Assembly (NCBI RefSeq): GCF_900141775.1
Contig: NZ_FSRI01000001.1
Span: 310,001-374,000 of the forward strand
Direction: 5' to 3'
Source of the DNA: Salinivibrio sp. ES.052
GTDB lineage: Bacteria > Pseudomonadota > Gammaproteobacteria > Enterobacterales > Vibrionaceae
DNA length: 64,000 nucleotides
Positions 1-14,036 of the stretch are shown piece after piece. A model generated the notes under the pieces. It saw nothing but the letters and a program-made list of their open reading frames with translations. It ran no database searches and was not told where the DNA came from. The position numbers and the translations under genes were made by a program. Numbering within the stretch: position 1 is the first letter of the stretch; each line of letters starts with the position of its first letter.

Positions 1-1
1 T

Positions 2-445
2 TACGGTGCAACGTCTGACGGGTATGACATGGTGGCGCCGTCGGGTGAAGGTGCCGTGCGCTGTATGAATATGGCGATGCAGGATGTCGATGGCGAGGTT
101 GATTACATCAATACGCATGGTACATCAACGCCTGTGGGTGATGTGAAAGAGCTAGGAGCAATTCAAGAAGTGTTTGGCGGCAAGAGCCCAGCCATTTCTG
201 CGACTAAGTCAATGACAGGTCACGCGCTCGGTGCTGCCGGTGTGCACGAAGCCATCTATTCAACCTTGATGCTTGAACAAGGCTTTGTCGCGCCAAGTAT
301 CAACGTGGAGAACTTGGATCCAGCCGCTGAAGGGTTAGATATTGTGACCCAACCGCGTGAGCAAGCGCTTACTCGAGTGATGTCAAACAGCTTTGGATTT
401 GGCGGCACCAACGCCACCTTGGTGATTGAAAAATATCGCGGTTAA
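2..445 (+). CDS. fabB: 3-oxoacyl-ACP synthase I, C-terminal part
   Basis: This is the 3' end of a condensing enzyme of fatty acid synthesis; the gene starts before the window. FabB joins malonyl-ACP to a growing acyl-ACP and is needed for unsaturated fatty acids. The visible 147 residues contain both active-site histidines of the family, in [11 protein letters not shown] and [12 protein letters not shown], and the C-terminal glycine-rich [15 protein letters not shown] signature. A strong terminator follows, and the next gene is pdxB, the usual neighbour in vibrios. FabF is the alternative, but the [12 protein letters not shown] wording and the pdxB context favour FabB. Confidence 0.93.
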   Translation, partial: YGATSDGYDMVAPSGEGAVRCMNMAMQDVDGEVDYINTHGTSTPVGDVKELGAIQEVFGGKSPAISATKSMTGHALGAAGVHEAIYSTLMLEQGFVAPSINVENLDPAAEGLDIVTQPREQALTRVMSNSFGFGGTNATLVIEKYRG

Positions 446-541
446 TACCGCGCCTGTTTCCAGGTTTGCAGAGAGACTCTGCCATCAGACACGGATCATT
501 ATCGTTGAGAGCCGTTAATGGTCTTTTCAGGTCCTGGATTT

Positions 542-565
542 ACCCGGCTTCGGCCGGGTTTTTTT
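542..565 (+). terminator. Rho-independent terminator after fabB
   Basis: ACCCGGC and GCCGGGT form a GC-rich stem around a TTCG tetraloop, followed by seven T residues. It closes the fabB transcript before pdxB. Confidence 0.92.
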
Positions 566-698
566 ATGGCTGAGGCCACCCGATAAGCGGGGTAACCCGC
601 TCAGCTGAAGGGTGTTTTCTTACCGTGAGACAGATACAATAACCTTCTCGCATTTAGCATCCGATAAGCGATGCACCGACTCACATAGGACGTTGAAC

Positions 699-1853
699 GT
701 GAAAATTGTCGTAGACGAAAACATGCCTTATGCCCAAACCTTGTTTAGTCAATTGGGTGAGGTGGTTGCATTACCCGGGCGCGCAATCCGTGCCGCGGAT
801 TTAATCGATGCTGATGCATTAATGGTGAGAAGCGTCACGCAAGTGAACCATGCGCTGATTGACGGTGCCACCCGTCTGCGTTTTGTCGGTTCAGCCACTG
901 CTGGTGAAGATCATCTTGATTTTAACGCCTTGCACGCACAAGGCATCCATGGCACGGCAGCGCCAGGTTGTAATAAGGTTGGGGTCGCGGAGTATGTGAT
1001 CAGTGCTTTATTGGTATTGGCACAACAGCAAGACTTTAAATTGACCGACCGCACAGTCGGTATTGTTGGCGTGGGTCATGTGGGGGACTACTTGGCTGCG
1101 CGGCTTGCGGCACTTGGGATTAAAACCTTACTTTGCGACCCACCTCGTCAGGCTCGAGAGAACCTTGCTGATATGGTGGACATTGACACCCTGATCGCAC
1201 AATCGGACGTGGTCACTTTCCATACGCCTTTGACCACGACTGGTGAGCACCCCACTTACCACCTCATGAATCAAGCTCGTTTAGAGGCGCTTGCGTCAGG
1301 CAGCATTTTAATAAATGCTGCGCGTGGCCCGATTGTTGACAACCATGCACTTAAAGCGCGGTTAGCACGAGGCGACATTGATGCGGTGTTGGATGTTTAT
1401 GAACATGAGCCTGAGGTCGACCTTGCCCTTATGGACCAGCTCACGTTTGCCACACCTCATATTGCAGGCTATGGTCTGGAAGGAAAAGCCCGCGGTACTA
1501 CCATGGTCTTTAACGCACTGTGTGAACACCTTGACCTGCCTCATCGTGTGCATGCCAGTGAGCTGCTGCCTACGGCGCCGATTCCACAGGTTGCCTTGGC
1601 ACAGCCGTGGCATCAAAGCGATCTGATGGCACTGACCCAATTGGTCTACGATATTCGCCGAGATGACAGTGATTTTCGTCGTGCCATGCATACCGCAGGT
1701 GATGACAAACAGGCTCAGCGTACAGCCTTTGACCAATTGCGAAAAAATTACTGGGATCGACGCGAGTACAGTGCGATCACGGTAGCCGGGCAGGCAGATT
1801 TCGGGTTACAGTCGCTGGCTAAGCTGGGCTTTAGTATTGAGGAGCATGCATGA
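699..1853 (+). CDS. pdxB: 4-phosphoerythronate dehydrogenase
   Basis: PdxB oxidises 4-phospho-D-erythronate in the DXP-dependent route to pyridoxal phosphate. The chosen GTG start (MKIVVDENMPYA) has an AGGA ribosome site eight bases upstream and gives 384 residues, close to the family length of about 380; longer in-frame starts upstream have no good ribosome site. A Rossmann NAD-binding motif GIVGVGHVG lies near residue 120, followed by the D-isomer dehydrogenase signature and the catalytic His region (ATPHIAGY). The stop overlaps the asd start by four bases, so the two are probably translated together. Confidence 0.95.
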   Translation: MKIVVDENMPYAQTLFSQLGEVVALPGRAIRAADLIDADALMVRSVTQVNHALIDGATRLRFVGSATAGEDHLDFNALHAQGIHGTAAPGCNKVGVAEYVISALLVLAQQQDFKLTDRTVGIVGVGHVGDYLAARLAALGIKTLLCDPPRQARENLADMVDIDTLIAQSDVVTFHTPLTTTGEHPTYHLMNQARLEALASGSILINAARGPIVDNHALKARLARGDIDAVLDVYEHEPEVDLALMDQLTFATPHIAGYGLEGKARGTTMVFNALCEHLDLPHRVHASELLPTAPIPQVALAQPWHQSDLMALTQLVYDIRRDDSDFRRAMHTAGDDKQAQRTAFDQLRKNYWDRREYSAITVAGQADFGLQSLAKLGFSIEEHA

Positions 1854-2863
1854 CACAAGCATTTGACGTTGCCATTTTGGGCGCAACCGGTGCGGTAGGC
1901 CGCACCATGATCGAGATGTTAGAAGAGCGCGATTTTCCGATTGGTACGCTACACCTCCTCGCCAGTGAGCGGAGTGCAGGAGAGACCATTACCTTTAAAG
2001 GTGACAGCTTGCGTGTGCAAAATGTCGATAATTTTGATTGGACACAGGTTCAACTTGGACTGTTTTCAGCCGGCGCACAGGCTTCCGCGCACTGGGCGCC
2101 GATTGCCGCCGATGCGGGCGTCGTCGTTATCGACAATACATCCCAGTTCCGTTACGACTTCGACGTGCCGCTGGTGGTGCCAGAAGTCAACGCAGCCGCG
2201 ATTGGTGATTTTCGTAACCGTAATATTATTGCTAACCCAAATTGCTCGACCATTCAGATGCTGGTGGCATTAAAACCGATTTACGATGCCGTGGGTATCG
2301 AACGCTTAAATGTGTCTACCTACCAATCGGTATCGGGCTCTGGGAAAGCGGGTGTCGATGAGCTTGCCGGACAGACGGTTAAATTGCTTAATAGCCAAGA
2401 TGCTGAGCCTGCGTTATACAGCAAACAAATTGCCTTTAATTGCTTGCCTCACATCGACCAATTTATGGAAAATGGCTACACCAAAGAAGAAATGAAAATG
2501 GTGTGGGAGACGCAAAAAATCTTGGCGGATGAGATGATAGGGGTTAATCCTACTTGTGTGCGTGTCCCCGTGTTTTATGGTCATGCCGAAGCGGTCCATA
2601 TCGAATGCCGTCAACCTATTGACGCGTCAGAAGCGATTGCGATCTTAAGCCAGCACGATCATATCGAGGTTTTTGAAGGGGAAGATTATCCAACCCAAGT
2701 GAAGGAAGGGACAGGATCAGATAAAGTGCTCATTGGGCGTATTCGTAATGATATCAGTCATCCCAATGGGTTAAACCTCTGGGTGGTAGCGGATAACGTC
2801 CGTAAAGGTGCCGCGACTAACTCAGTCCAAATTGCTGAAGTATTGATCCGCGACTACCTATAG
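1850..2863 (+). CDS. asd: Aspartate-semialdehyde dehydrogenase (Usg position)
   Basis: The enzyme reduces aspartyl phosphate to aspartate semialdehyde for lysine, diaminopimelate, threonine and methionine synthesis. The 337 residues carry the NADP loop GATGAVG (11-17), the catalytic cysteine at 132 in NPNCSTIQ, and a GSGKAG and HAEAVH region. In E. coli this position holds Usg, a homologue that has lost the catalytic cysteine; here the cysteine is present, as in the vibrio enzyme, so a working dehydrogenase is likely. It starts inside the pdxB stop (ATGA) and is closed by a terminator. Vibrios often carry a second asd elsewhere, which cannot be seen here. Confidence 0.92.
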   Translation: MTQAFDVAILGATGAVGRTMIEMLEERDFPIGTLHLLASERSAGETITFKGDSLRVQNVDNFDWTQVQLGLFSAGAQASAHWAPIAADAGVVVIDNTSQFRYDFDVPLVVPEVNAAAIGDFRNRNIIANPNCSTIQMLVALKPIYDAVGIERLNVSTYQSVSGSGKAGVDELAGQTVKLLNSQDAEPALYSKQIAFNCLPHIDQFMENGYTKEEMKMVWETQKILADEMIGVNPTCVRVPVFYGHAEAVHIECRQPIDASEAIAILSQHDHIEVFEGEDYPTQVKEGTGSDKVLIGRIRNDISHPNGLNLWVVADNVRKGAATNSVQIAEVLIRDYL

Positions 2864-2913
2864 AATGACAGCATCGTGTGATAGCAAGCTCGCCAGAGTC
2901 TGAGCTTGGTGGC

Positions 2914-2942
2914 TACCCCATCCATTGATGGGGTATTTTTTT
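2914..2942 (+). terminator. Rho-independent terminator after asd
   Basis: A nine-base-pair stem TACCCCATC / GATGGGGTA with a CATT loop is followed by seven T residues. It ends the pdxB-asd transcript. Confidence 0.93.
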
Positions 2943-3133
2943 AGGCACTAAACTTGCAAAGGCTGGCCATGTTCAGGCGTGTTGTGATGTAGCCATTCGG
3001 GCAAAAACTGAGGCAGAGCGCCCACAGTTTGATCGCACAACACACTTTTATATCATCAAACTACAGTTTTTCGCATGGCTTCCGATATAGTTAGATATTT
3101 AGTGAGGCCATTTCTGCCATAGGGAGTGCGGGT

Positions 3134-7345
<4,212 letters not shown>

Positions 7346-7347
7346 CA

Positions 7348-7381
7348 AAAGAAACAGGTAGCGTGTGCTACCTGTTTCTTT
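7348..7381 (+). terminator. Terminator after hubP
   Basis: A 15-bp perfect stem, AAAGAAACAGGTAGC with its complement around GTGT, overlaps its own A and T tracts, so it could stop transcription in either direction. Confidence 0.88.
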
Positions 7382-7479
7382 ATGGCTTCGATGTAGGCAG
7401 CCCATGTTTTAACCTGCATCCAGATGGCTTTATGGGTATAATGCGGCGCCTTATTGACGAGTAAATAAAAGGCACAGGC

Positions 7480-8316
7480 ATGAGATTCGCGTTAGGCATT
7501 GAATATGATGGCGCTCAGTTTTACGGTTGGCAGAAGCAACGAGAAGTGACCAGTGTTCAGGAACACTTGGAAAAGGCGTTGTCGACAGTCGCCAATCATC
7601 CTGTGGCAGTACAATGTGCGGGTCGTACGGACTCAGGTGTTCATGGCACGGGACAAGTGGTGCACTTTGATGCTGATAATGCCCGCCCCTTAAAAGCGTG
7701 GACTATGGGCGTGAATGCGAATTTGCCGGACGCCATTGCAGTGCGTTGGGCCAAACCTGTTGCAGAGGATTTCCATGCACGTTTCAGTGCGACTGCGCGC
7801 CGTTATCGGTATGTGATCTACAATTATCCTTTACGCCCAGCGATACTGGCTAAAGGCGTCAGTCACTATCATGGCGAACTCGATGAAACCTTAATGCATC
7901 GCGCGGGTCAGTACTTACTGGGGGAGAATGATTTCTCGTCATTTCGGGCGGCGCAATGTCAGTCTAAGTCGCCATGGCGGAACCTGATGCATTTATCCGT
8001 CAACCGGCAAGGGCGCTTTATCGTGATTGACATAAAAGCGAATGCCTTTGTCCACCATATGGTACGTAATATCGCTGGCAGCTTAATGTCTGTAGGCCGT
8101 CAAGAGCAACCACCTGAGTGGATCGCATGGCTCTTGGCGCAAAAGGATCGCACTTTAGCGGCAGCGACGGCGAAAGCCGAAGGTTTGTACTTGATTGAGG
8201 TTGATTACCCGGAAGAGTTTGCGTTACCGCGCCCACCGGTTGGTCCTCTATTTTTGCCTGATCAAGTGATTGAACCGGCAATGATTCTCGGTTCAAACCG
8301 TACGGAGAGAGAATAG
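7480..8316 (+). CDS. truA: tRNA pseudouridine(38-40) synthase
   Basis: TruA makes pseudouridine at positions 38, 39 and 40 in the anticodon stem-loop of many tRNAs. The 278-residue protein has the family N-terminus ([18 protein letters not shown]), the catalytic aspartate at residue 51 in GRTDSGVH, and a conserved FVHHMVRNI core near residue 190. The tail beyond residue 255 is slightly longer than in E. coli. It lies between hubP and accD as in other vibrios and may begin the accD-folC-dedD run. Confidence 0.96.
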   Translation: MRFALGIEYDGAQFYGWQKQREVTSVQEHLEKALSTVANHPVAVQCAGRTDSGVHGTGQVVHFDADNARPLKAWTMGVNANLPDAIAVRWAKPVAEDFHARFSATARRYRYVIYNYPLRPAILAKGVSHYHGELDETLMHRAGQYLLGENDFSSFRAAQCQSKSPWRNLMHLSVNRQGRFIVIDIKANAFVHHMVRNIAGSLMSVGRQEQPPEWIAWLLAQKDRTLAAATAKAEGLYLIEVDYPEEFALPRPPVGPLFLPDQVIEPAMILGSNRTERE

Positions 8317-8336
8317 GTAGTACCAGTTTTTTGTCC

Positions 8337-8353
8337 CAAGTCTGACAGACTTG
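8337..8353. promoter_or_regulatory. Perfect 17-bp palindrome upstream of accD
   Basis: CAAGTCTG-A-CAGACTTG is a perfect inverted repeat with a one-base centre in the truA-accD gap, 80 bp before the accD start. As RNA it could form only a six-base-pair hairpin with no strong T-tract after it, so a protein-binding operator is as likely as a terminator. The binding protein is unknown. Confidence 0.4.
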
Positions 8354-8432
8354 TGATTTAATTCGGTCTAATTTTTTACGAATCTAAGATGGTTGTCCTA
8401 TCGTGATAGCCATGACTAAGTAAAGGTTGTTC

Positions 8433-9365
8433 ATGAGCTGGCTAGAAAAAATATTAACCAAAAGCAATATTGGTTCATCGCGCAAAGCATCAATCCCAGA
8501 GGGTGTTTGGACCAAGTGTACGTCGTGTGATCAAGTGCTTTATCACGCTGATGTCGAGCGCAATTTGGAAGTCTGTCCGAAATGTGAACACCATATGCGC
8601 ATGCCAGCCCGCCGTCGTCTCGATGTGTTTTTAGACACGGATGGGAGGGAAGAGATTGCGGGTGAACTTGAACCCAAAGATGTGTTGAAATTCCGTGACT
8701 CTAAAAAGTACAAAGATCGTTTAGTCGCGGCGCAGAAGTCGAGCGGTGAGAAAGATGCGCTCGTGGTCATGAAGGGCAGTGTGCTTGATGTTCCGGTGAT
8801 CGCTTGTGCGTTTGAGTTTAAATTTATGGGCGGTTCGATGGGGGCCGTTGTTGGCGCACGGTTTGTCAAAGCGGTTGAGCAGGCAATTGAAAATAAGTGT
8901 GGCCTGGTGTGTTTTTCAGCCAGTGGTGGTGCGCGGATGCAGGAAGCCTTGATGTCATTGATGCAAATGGCCAAGACCAGTGCCGCCCTTGAGCGCTTGT
9001 CTCGCCACCATTTGCCCTTTATTTCGGTGTTGACTGATCCGACTTACGGGGGAGTCACCGCGAGCTTTGCCATGTTGGGTGACATCAATGTTGCAGAGCC
9101 AAAAGCCATTATTGGATTTGCGGGGCGCCGCGTCATTGAGCAAACTGTCCGTGAGAACCTACCAGAAGATTTCCAAACCAGTGAGTTCTTGCTTGAGCAT
9201 GGCGCGATTGACATGATCGTCGACCGTCGAGAGATGCGTCAGCGTTTGGCTGGCTTGCTTGCGAAGCTAAATAATGTGAAATCTCCGTTAGTGGTCGATG
9301 TTGAACAAGATAAACCACAAGCGCCAGAAGAGTCTGAAGTGGCGCCTTCCTCTCAAGACCAATAA
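8433..9365 (+). CDS. accD: Acetyl-CoA carboxylase carboxyltransferase subunit beta
   Basis: AccD pairs with AccA to move the carboxyl group from carboxybiotin to acetyl-CoA, giving malonyl-CoA, the first committed step of fatty acid synthesis. The start at MSWLEK is preceded by TAAAGG. A zinc ribbon has cysteines 29, 32, 48 and 51 (CTSC and CPKC), and the crotonase-like core carries [10 protein letters not shown] and the [11 protein letters not shown] segment. The 310-residue length matches the family, with a variable acidic tail. folC follows after 65 bp, the standard arrangement. Confidence 0.96.
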   Translation: MSWLEKILTKSNIGSSRKASIPEGVWTKCTSCDQVLYHADVERNLEVCPKCEHHMRMPARRRLDVFLDTDGREEIAGELEPKDVLKFRDSKKYKDRLVAAQKSSGEKDALVVMKGSVLDVPVIACAFEFKFMGGSMGAVVGARFVKAVEQAIENKCGLVCFSASGGARMQEALMSLMQMAKTSAALERLSRHHLPFISVLTDPTYGGVTASFAMLGDINVAEPKAIIGFAGRRVIEQTVRENLPEDFQTSEFLLEHGAIDMIVDRREMRQRLAGLLAKLNNVKSPLVVDVEQDKPQAPEESEVAPSSQDQ

Positions 9366-9430
9366 TTGGCCGTGTTCCATCGCGTTATCCTTGGTATCAT
9401 TTGCCCATCATCGAGTAACTGACCAAGCCA

Positions 9431-10681
9431 ATGTCTGAACTACAGCGCCCAACAGCCACGTCCTCTTTGACGACGTGGCTGTCTTATCTAGAAAGTATTC
9501 ATACCAGTGCCATCGACCTTGGCCTTGAACGTGTTGCGGCGGTCGCCGAGCACGCGCAACTGACCAAACCAGCCCCTAAGGTTATTACTGTTGCAGGTAC
9601 CAATGGCAAAGGCACAACGTGCGCACTATTAGACGCTATTTTACAGCGTGCAGGCTACCGCACCGGTGTCTATAGTTCGCCACATCTTGTTCGCTACAAT
9701 GAGCGTGTCCGGATCAATGGCGAGTTGCTTGCCGATCATGAACACACGAAAGCCTTTGCTGATATCAATCATGCGCGCGGTGAGACGAGCCTCAGTTTTT
9801 TTGAGTTTGGTACCTTAGCGGCTCTACAGTTATTTAAACGTTATTCGCTAGATGTGGTGATCTTAGAAGTTGGTCTAGGGGGACGTTTGGATGCCACTAA
9901 TGTGGTTGAGCATGACGTATCTGTCATCACCAGCCTTGCGTTGGATCACTGCGATTGGTTGGGCAATGACATCAACCAAATTGGCTATGAAAAAGCGGGA
10001 ATATTCCGTGCGGAGAAGCCCGCTATCTGTGGACAACCTTCACCTCCTGCCAGTGTGGCTGCTCACGCCGATGCGATTGGTGCGGAGTTGTACCAGCAGG
10101 GCTACCAGTATACCTATGCGATAACTGACGATACGTGGCGCTGGGCGGCTGGAGCGTTTGAGCTGACGGCATTACCGATCCCTGCAATTCCGCTGCAAAA
10201 TGCGGCAACGGCGTTGATGGCACTGGGGGTTGCGGATCTCGAGATTGCCGATACCCACATTACAGAGGGGTTAGCGTCGGTCTCGTTACCAGGGCGGATG
10301 CAGGTGATAGCTGATTCACCTTACACCGTGTTAGATGTTGCACATAACCCGCATGCCGCAGCGTATCTTGCCGATAAACTGACTCAGCGAAAAGCGGCGT
10401 CAGCAGGACGCGTTCATGCTGTGGTCGCGATGTTAGCGGATAAAGATATTGCGGGTACATTAGCCTGTTTTGAGGGAATTGTAGACTGTTGGTATCCTGC
10501 CTCTCTAACGGTGCCCCGAGGCGCCGCGGCTGAGATGTTACCTGTGACGGCAAAAGAGACATTCGCCTCGCCAAGTGATGCGTATCAATATGCATTGACT
10601 CAGGCTGAACCAGATCGTGACTGTGTGGTCGTATTTGGGTCGTTCCATACCGTTGGGCAGGTAATGGGCACGCTTAACTAA
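9431..10681 (+). CDS. folC: Dihydrofolate synthase / folylpolyglutamate synthase
   Basis: FolC adds glutamate to dihydropteroate and then lengthens the polyglutamate tail of folates. It is a Mur-ligase-type ATPase: the P-loop GTNGKGTT lies at residues 55-62, the family motif LEVGLGGRLDATN near 145, and the C-terminal ligase domain has LDVAHNPHAA near 298. The 416-residue length fits the family. It sits between accD and the SPOR gene dedD, with only 12 bp to the latter, so these genes are probably one operon. Confidence 0.95.
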   Translation: MSELQRPTATSSLTTWLSYLESIHTSAIDLGLERVAAVAEHAQLTKPAPKVITVAGTNGKGTTCALLDAILQRAGYRTGVYSSPHLVRYNERVRINGELLADHEHTKAFADINHARGETSLSFFEFGTLAALQLFKRYSLDVVILEVGLGGRLDATNVVEHDVSVITSLALDHCDWLGNDINQIGYEKAGIFRAEKPAICGQPSPPASVAAHADAIGAELYQQGYQYTYAITDDTWRWAAGAFELTALPIPAIPLQNAATALMALGVADLEIADTHITEGLASVSLPGRMQVIADSPYTVLDVAHNPHAAAYLADKLTQRKAASAGRVHAVVAMLADKDIAGTLACFEGIVDCWYPASLTVPRGAAAEMLPVTAKETFASPSDAYQYALTQAEPDRDCVVVFGSFHTVGQVMGTLN

Positions 10682-10693
10682 AACGGAGTCATT

Positions 10694-11254
10694 GTGGCCA
10701 GTAAGTTACAAAAAAGAGTGGTTGGTACCTTGGTGTTAGTGTCTATCGGTGTGATAGTGCTGCCTGATGTGCTTGATGGCAAAAAAGAGCACTACCAAGA
10801 AAGCTATGAGAGCATTCCTCTGCGGGATGATTTTGATAGCGAGGCAAGCCAAGTGCCGATTGAAGAGCCTCAGGTGGTCGATATCTCGGTGCCAGATACA
10901 CGGGTGAAAGAAGAAACCCAACCTAATACGCCGACTGGAACATCTGCTGCGGAGAAATCTGACTCGACGCAAAGCGCATCGGTTTCACCGTCCATGAGTG
11001 AAGATAAAAGTGCGTGGATGATCCGTCTTGGCACGTTTCGGAATCAAGATAATGCCCGTCGCCTCGTTAAACAATTACGCGAAAAAGGCTATCAGGCTCA
11101 TATATTGCCTAAAGACATTAAAGCGGGTGACTTGGCCAAGGTCATTGTTGGCCCAAATGTTTCTAGAACCACACTCGAATCGCAACTGACTGATCTGCAA
11201 TCGCTAACAGGATTGAAGGGACAGTTGCGCAAATTTGACCCACTTACCCAATAA
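10694..11254 (+). CDS. dedD: SPOR domain protein DedD
   Basis: DedD is a minor division protein that binds denuded peptidoglycan at the septum through its SPOR domain. The 186-residue protein has a short cytoplasmic start, one membrane helix (about 10-25, VGTLVLVSIGVIVLPDV), a low-complexity acidic linker, and a C-terminal SPOR domain (about 105-183) beginning AWMIRLGTFRNQDNA. The GTG start follows ACGGAG at good spacing. It is 12 bp from folC, and its stop codon lies beside the PurR operator of cvpA. Confidence 0.92.
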   Translation: MASKLQKRVVGTLVLVSIGVIVLPDVLDGKKEHYQESYESIPLRDDFDSEASQVPIEEPQVVDISVPDTRVKEETQPNTPTGTSAAEKSDSTQSASVSPSMSEDKSAWMIRLGTFRNQDNARRLVKQLREKGYQAHILPKDIKAGDLAKVIVGPNVSRTTLESQLTDLQSLTGLKGQLRKFDPLTQ

Positions 11255-11289
11255 GAAAACGTTTGCGTGAGCATTTTTTCTGTTAGAAT
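11253..11289 (+). promoter_or_regulatory. PurR operator and promoter of cvpA-purF
   Basis: Bases 11253-11268, read on the minus strand, are ACGCAAACGTTTTCTT, a full match to the 16-bp PurR box known from E. coli. It overlaps a weak -35 region (TTTGCG), with TAGAAT (11284-11289) 16 bp downstream as -10. PurR with hypoxanthine or guanine would block this promoter. The box touches the dedD stop codon. Confidence 0.85.
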
Positions 11290-11315
11290 GCGCACGTCTC
11301 GAGCAAGTGAATACG

Positions 11316-11813
11316 ATGAATTGGATTGATTACCTCATTATTGGCGTCATTGGTTTTTCGGCGTTAGTTAGTGTGATTCGAGGCTTTGTAAAAGAAGCAT
11401 TGTCATTAGTGATTTGGTTTGGTGCTTTTTTTATCGCGAGCCAATTCTATACGCAATTAGCGGTGTATCTGACTAATATCCAAGATGCGGTTATCCGTAA
11501 TGGCAGTGCGATAGCCTTATTATTTATCGCCACCTTAATGGTTGGTGCAGTGGTCAATTATGTGATTGCCCAGTTGGTAGAGAAAACAGGGTTGTCTGGC
11601 ACTGATAGAGTACTAGGTATGGTATTTGGCAGTGTTCGCGGGGTGTTAATCATCGCGGCGATGCTTTTTTTCCTCGATGCCTTTACGTCGGTAGCCAAAA
11701 ACCAAGCTTGGGAGCAATCGCAACTCATTCCTAACTTTGCGGTAGTGATTGAGTGGTTCTTTCACTACCTCGAGAACAGCTCCAGTTTCTTACCTGAGAT
11801 CGCAGGATCTTAG
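11316..11813 (+). CDS. cvpA: Colicin V production protein family membrane protein
   Basis: CvpA is an inner membrane protein with four predicted helices, named for its need in colicin V export in E. coli and usually cotranscribed with purF. The start at MNWIDYLIIGVIGFSALVS aligns with the E. coli N-terminus; an in-frame GTG nine bases upstream is a less likely start. The RGFVKEALSL signature follows the first helix. The sequence is 165 residues long, and purF follows after 31 bp. The biochemical role remains unclear for the whole family. Confidence 0.93.
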   Translation: MNWIDYLIIGVIGFSALVSVIRGFVKEALSLVIWFGAFFIASQFYTQLAVYLTNIQDAVIRNGSAIALLFIATLMVGAVVNYVIAQLVEKTGLSGTDRVLGMVFGSVRGVLIIAAMLFFLDAFTSVAKNQAWEQSQLIPNFAVVIEWFFHYLENSSSFLPEIAGS

Positions 11814-11844
11814 GGTGATATTTGCGTAACAAGGAATCGCTGAC

Positions 11845-13359
11845 ATGTGTGGTATTGTTGGAATCGTTGGTAACAGTCCAGTCAATCAGTCCATCTACGA
11901 TGCACTTACCGTGCTTCAACACCGAGGACAAGACGCCGCTGGCATTGTCACTATCGATGACAATCGTTTCCGGCTTCGAAAAGCCAATGGTTTAGTCAAG
12001 GATGTGTTTCAGCTCAAGCATATGCAGCGCTTACAAGGCCAGGTGGGAATAGGGCACGTTAGATACCCTACTGCAGGAAGCTCAAGTGCGTCAGAAGCAC
12101 AGCCGTTTTATGTCAATTCGCCTTATGGTATTACACTGGCACACAATGGTAATTTGACGAATGCCGAAGCCTTGCGTCAGTCATTATTCGAAAAAGATCG
12201 CCGTCACCTTAATACAACTTCCGACTCTGAAATTCTTCTCAACGTGCTCGCCCATCAACTCTCTACAGCGACCTCACACCCGTTAACGGTAGAAGACATG
12301 TTCACGGCGGTGACATCGGTACACCGGGAAGTGTCAGGGGCATACGCCGTCGTCGCGATGGTGATTGGTCATGGCGTGATTGCGTTTCGCGATCCAAAAG
12401 GAATCCGCCCTTTATGTTTAGGTAAACGGGATACAGCAACCGGCACTGAATACATGGTGGCGTCGGAGACAGTGGCGTTGGATGCCGTTGGCTTTGATTT
12501 TGTACGGGATGTTGCACCAGGCGAGGCTATCTATATTACGCTAGATGGCCAATTACATACCAGCCAGTGTGCGGAGTCCCCGAGTTTGAATCCGTGTATC
12601 TTCGAATTTGTGTATTTTTCTCGGCCGGATTCTTTTATCGACAAAATTTCGGTTTATGGCGCCCGTATTCGTATGGGTCAAAAGTTAGGCGCTAAAATTC
12701 AGCGAGAATGGGATGACGTCGACATCGATGTTGTGATCCCAATTCCTGAGACATCTTGCGATATTGCATTAGAAATCGCACAGGTATTAGATAAGCCATA
12801 CCGCCAAGGGTTCGTGAAAAATCGCTACGTTGGTCGGACTTTCATTATGCCGGGGCAGCAAATGCGGCGTAAATCAGTTCGTCGTAAACTCAATGCGATA
12901 CGCTCAGAGTTCAAAGATAAGCGCGTACTCTTGGTGGATGATTCCATCGTACGAGGTACAACGTCAGAGCAGATCATCGAAATGGCACGTGAAGCGGGCG
13001 CCAAAGAAGTGTACATGGCATCAGCGGCACCAGAAGTGCGTTTCCCAAATGTTTATGGGATTGATATGCCAACGGCCAATGAGCTTATTGCACATGGCCG
13101 TGAAGTGGATGAAATTGGGCACTTAATTGGGGCCGATGGATTAGTTTATCAAGATCTTTCTGATTTAGTCGCCGCTGTCGGGGAGGCCAATCCCGCGATT
13201 GAACGCTTTGAAGCTTCGGTATTTAGCGGCGAATATGTGACACAAGATGTCGATCAGGCTTACCTCGAGTATGTGCAAAGCTTACGCAATGATGATGCTA
13301 AAACGGTACGTGAGCAGCAGCAAGAGTTGGCTAACTTAGAGATACATAACGAGGACTAA
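11845..13359 (+). CDS. purF: Amidophosphoribosyltransferase
   Basis: PurF makes 5-phosphoribosylamine from PRPP and glutamine, the first step of purine synthesis. The sequence begins MCGIVGIVG, so Cys2 becomes the N-terminal nucleophile of the glutaminase domain after Met removal. The C-terminal phosphoribosyltransferase domain carries the PRPP loop [14 protein letters not shown] near residue 355. The 504-residue length matches E. coli PurF. It follows AAGGAA and is expressed with cvpA from the PurR-controlled promoter. Confidence 0.97.
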   Translation: MCGIVGIVGNSPVNQSIYDALTVLQHRGQDAAGIVTIDDNRFRLRKANGLVKDVFQLKHMQRLQGQVGIGHVRYPTAGSSSASEAQPFYVNSPYGITLAHNGNLTNAEALRQSLFEKDRRHLNTTSDSEILLNVLAHQLSTATSHPLTVEDMFTAVTSVHREVSGAYAVVAMVIGHGVIAFRDPKGIRPLCLGKRDTATGTEYMVASETVALDAVGFDFVRDVAPGEAIYITLDGQLHTSQCAESPSLNPCIFEFVYFSRPDSFIDKISVYGARIRMGQKLGAKIQREWDDVDIDVVIPIPETSCDIALEIAQVLDKPYRQGFVKNRYVGRTFIMPGQQMRRKSVRRKLNAIRSEFKDKRVLLVDDSIVRGTTSEQIIEMAREAGAKEVYMASAAPEVRFPNVYGIDMPTANELIAHGREVDEIGHLIGADGLVYQDLSDLVAAVGEANPAIERFEASVFSGEYVTQDVDQAYLEYVQSLRNDDAKTVREQQQELANLEIHNED

Positions 13360-13362
13360 TTG

Positions 13363-13393
13363 AAAACGCCGCGATAGATATCGCGGCGTTTTT
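13363..13393 (+). terminator. Terminator after purF
   Basis: CGCCGCGATA pairs perfectly with TATCGCGGCG around a two-base centre, flanked by AAAA and TTTTT. It can stop both purF and the convergent Yip1-family gene. Confidence 0.9.
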
Positions 13394-13421
13394 CAGCGTT
13401 AGCCCGTTTAGTCTATGTAGA

Positions 13422-14036
13422 TTAATGGGTAAAGACAGGTCCCATGCCGACATTCCACAGGATGACCGAGGCAGCAAGGATCGCGACCAGCAAAACTAAC
13501 CCGCAAGTGACGACAGAGCTCGCATAGATGAACCCTCGCTCTTCAGGGATTTCCATGAGTATCGGTACCCCCGTATAGAGTAGATAAACAGAGTAGGCAA
13601 TACCTATCAAGCCCACTATCATAACAAACCACACTACGGGATAGAGCGTTGCCAGCCCCACCATAAAAATCGGGGTCGCGGTATAAGCGGCCAATTCCAA
13701 ACATTGGGTATAGGTAGGGGCGGATCCAAACGTGCGACTCATCCACAGGGTTAAATAGGCAAGTGCTGCTACGCCACCGAGCAGAGCCAAATACATTGCG
13801 CTGGCAATAAAGAGCGCGCTTTGCGGCGTCATAAATATGGGATCGCCTGCGCCGATTTTCCAGCCAATGTTCACACTCGCATAGTAAGCACATACGGGCG
13901 GGATCAAGGCTAATAACAGCGCATGACCGATACTGTTTGATGCTCCTTCATGCCGTTCACCAATGGTCTTCCATTCTTTTTTTGGGTGGGTATATAACCC
14001 GACTAAGTGACCTAGAATCATAGCAACCCCGCTCAT
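13422..14036 (-). CDS. Yip1-family inner membrane protein
   Basis: This 204-residue protein has about five hydrophobic segments (roughly 38-60, 75-98, 110-128, 132-158 and 175-197). It starts with the pattern typical of bacterial Yip1 domain proteins: a short amphipathic start, HPKKEWKTIGERHE, then helices. The biochemical role of this bacterial family is not established. An AGGG ribosome site stands five bases before the first ATG; an internal ATG at residue 6 (MILGHLV) is also possible. It is convergent with purF and separated from rssB by a 490-bp gap. Confidence 0.8.
   Translation of the reverse strand: MSGVAMILGHLVGLYTHPKKEWKTIGERHEGASNSIGHALLLALIPPVCAYYASVNIGWKIGAGDPIFMTPQSALFIASAMYLALLGGVAALAYLTLWMSRTFGSAPTYTQCLELAAYTATPIFMVGLATLYPVVWFVMIVGLIGIAYSVYLLYTGVPILMEIPEERGFIYASSVVTCGLVLLVAILAASVILWNVGMGPVFTH

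Noticed and set aside
7480-8316. Possible read-through coupling of hubP and truA
   Set aside because: A strong 15-bp terminator stem separates them, so independent transcription is more likely.
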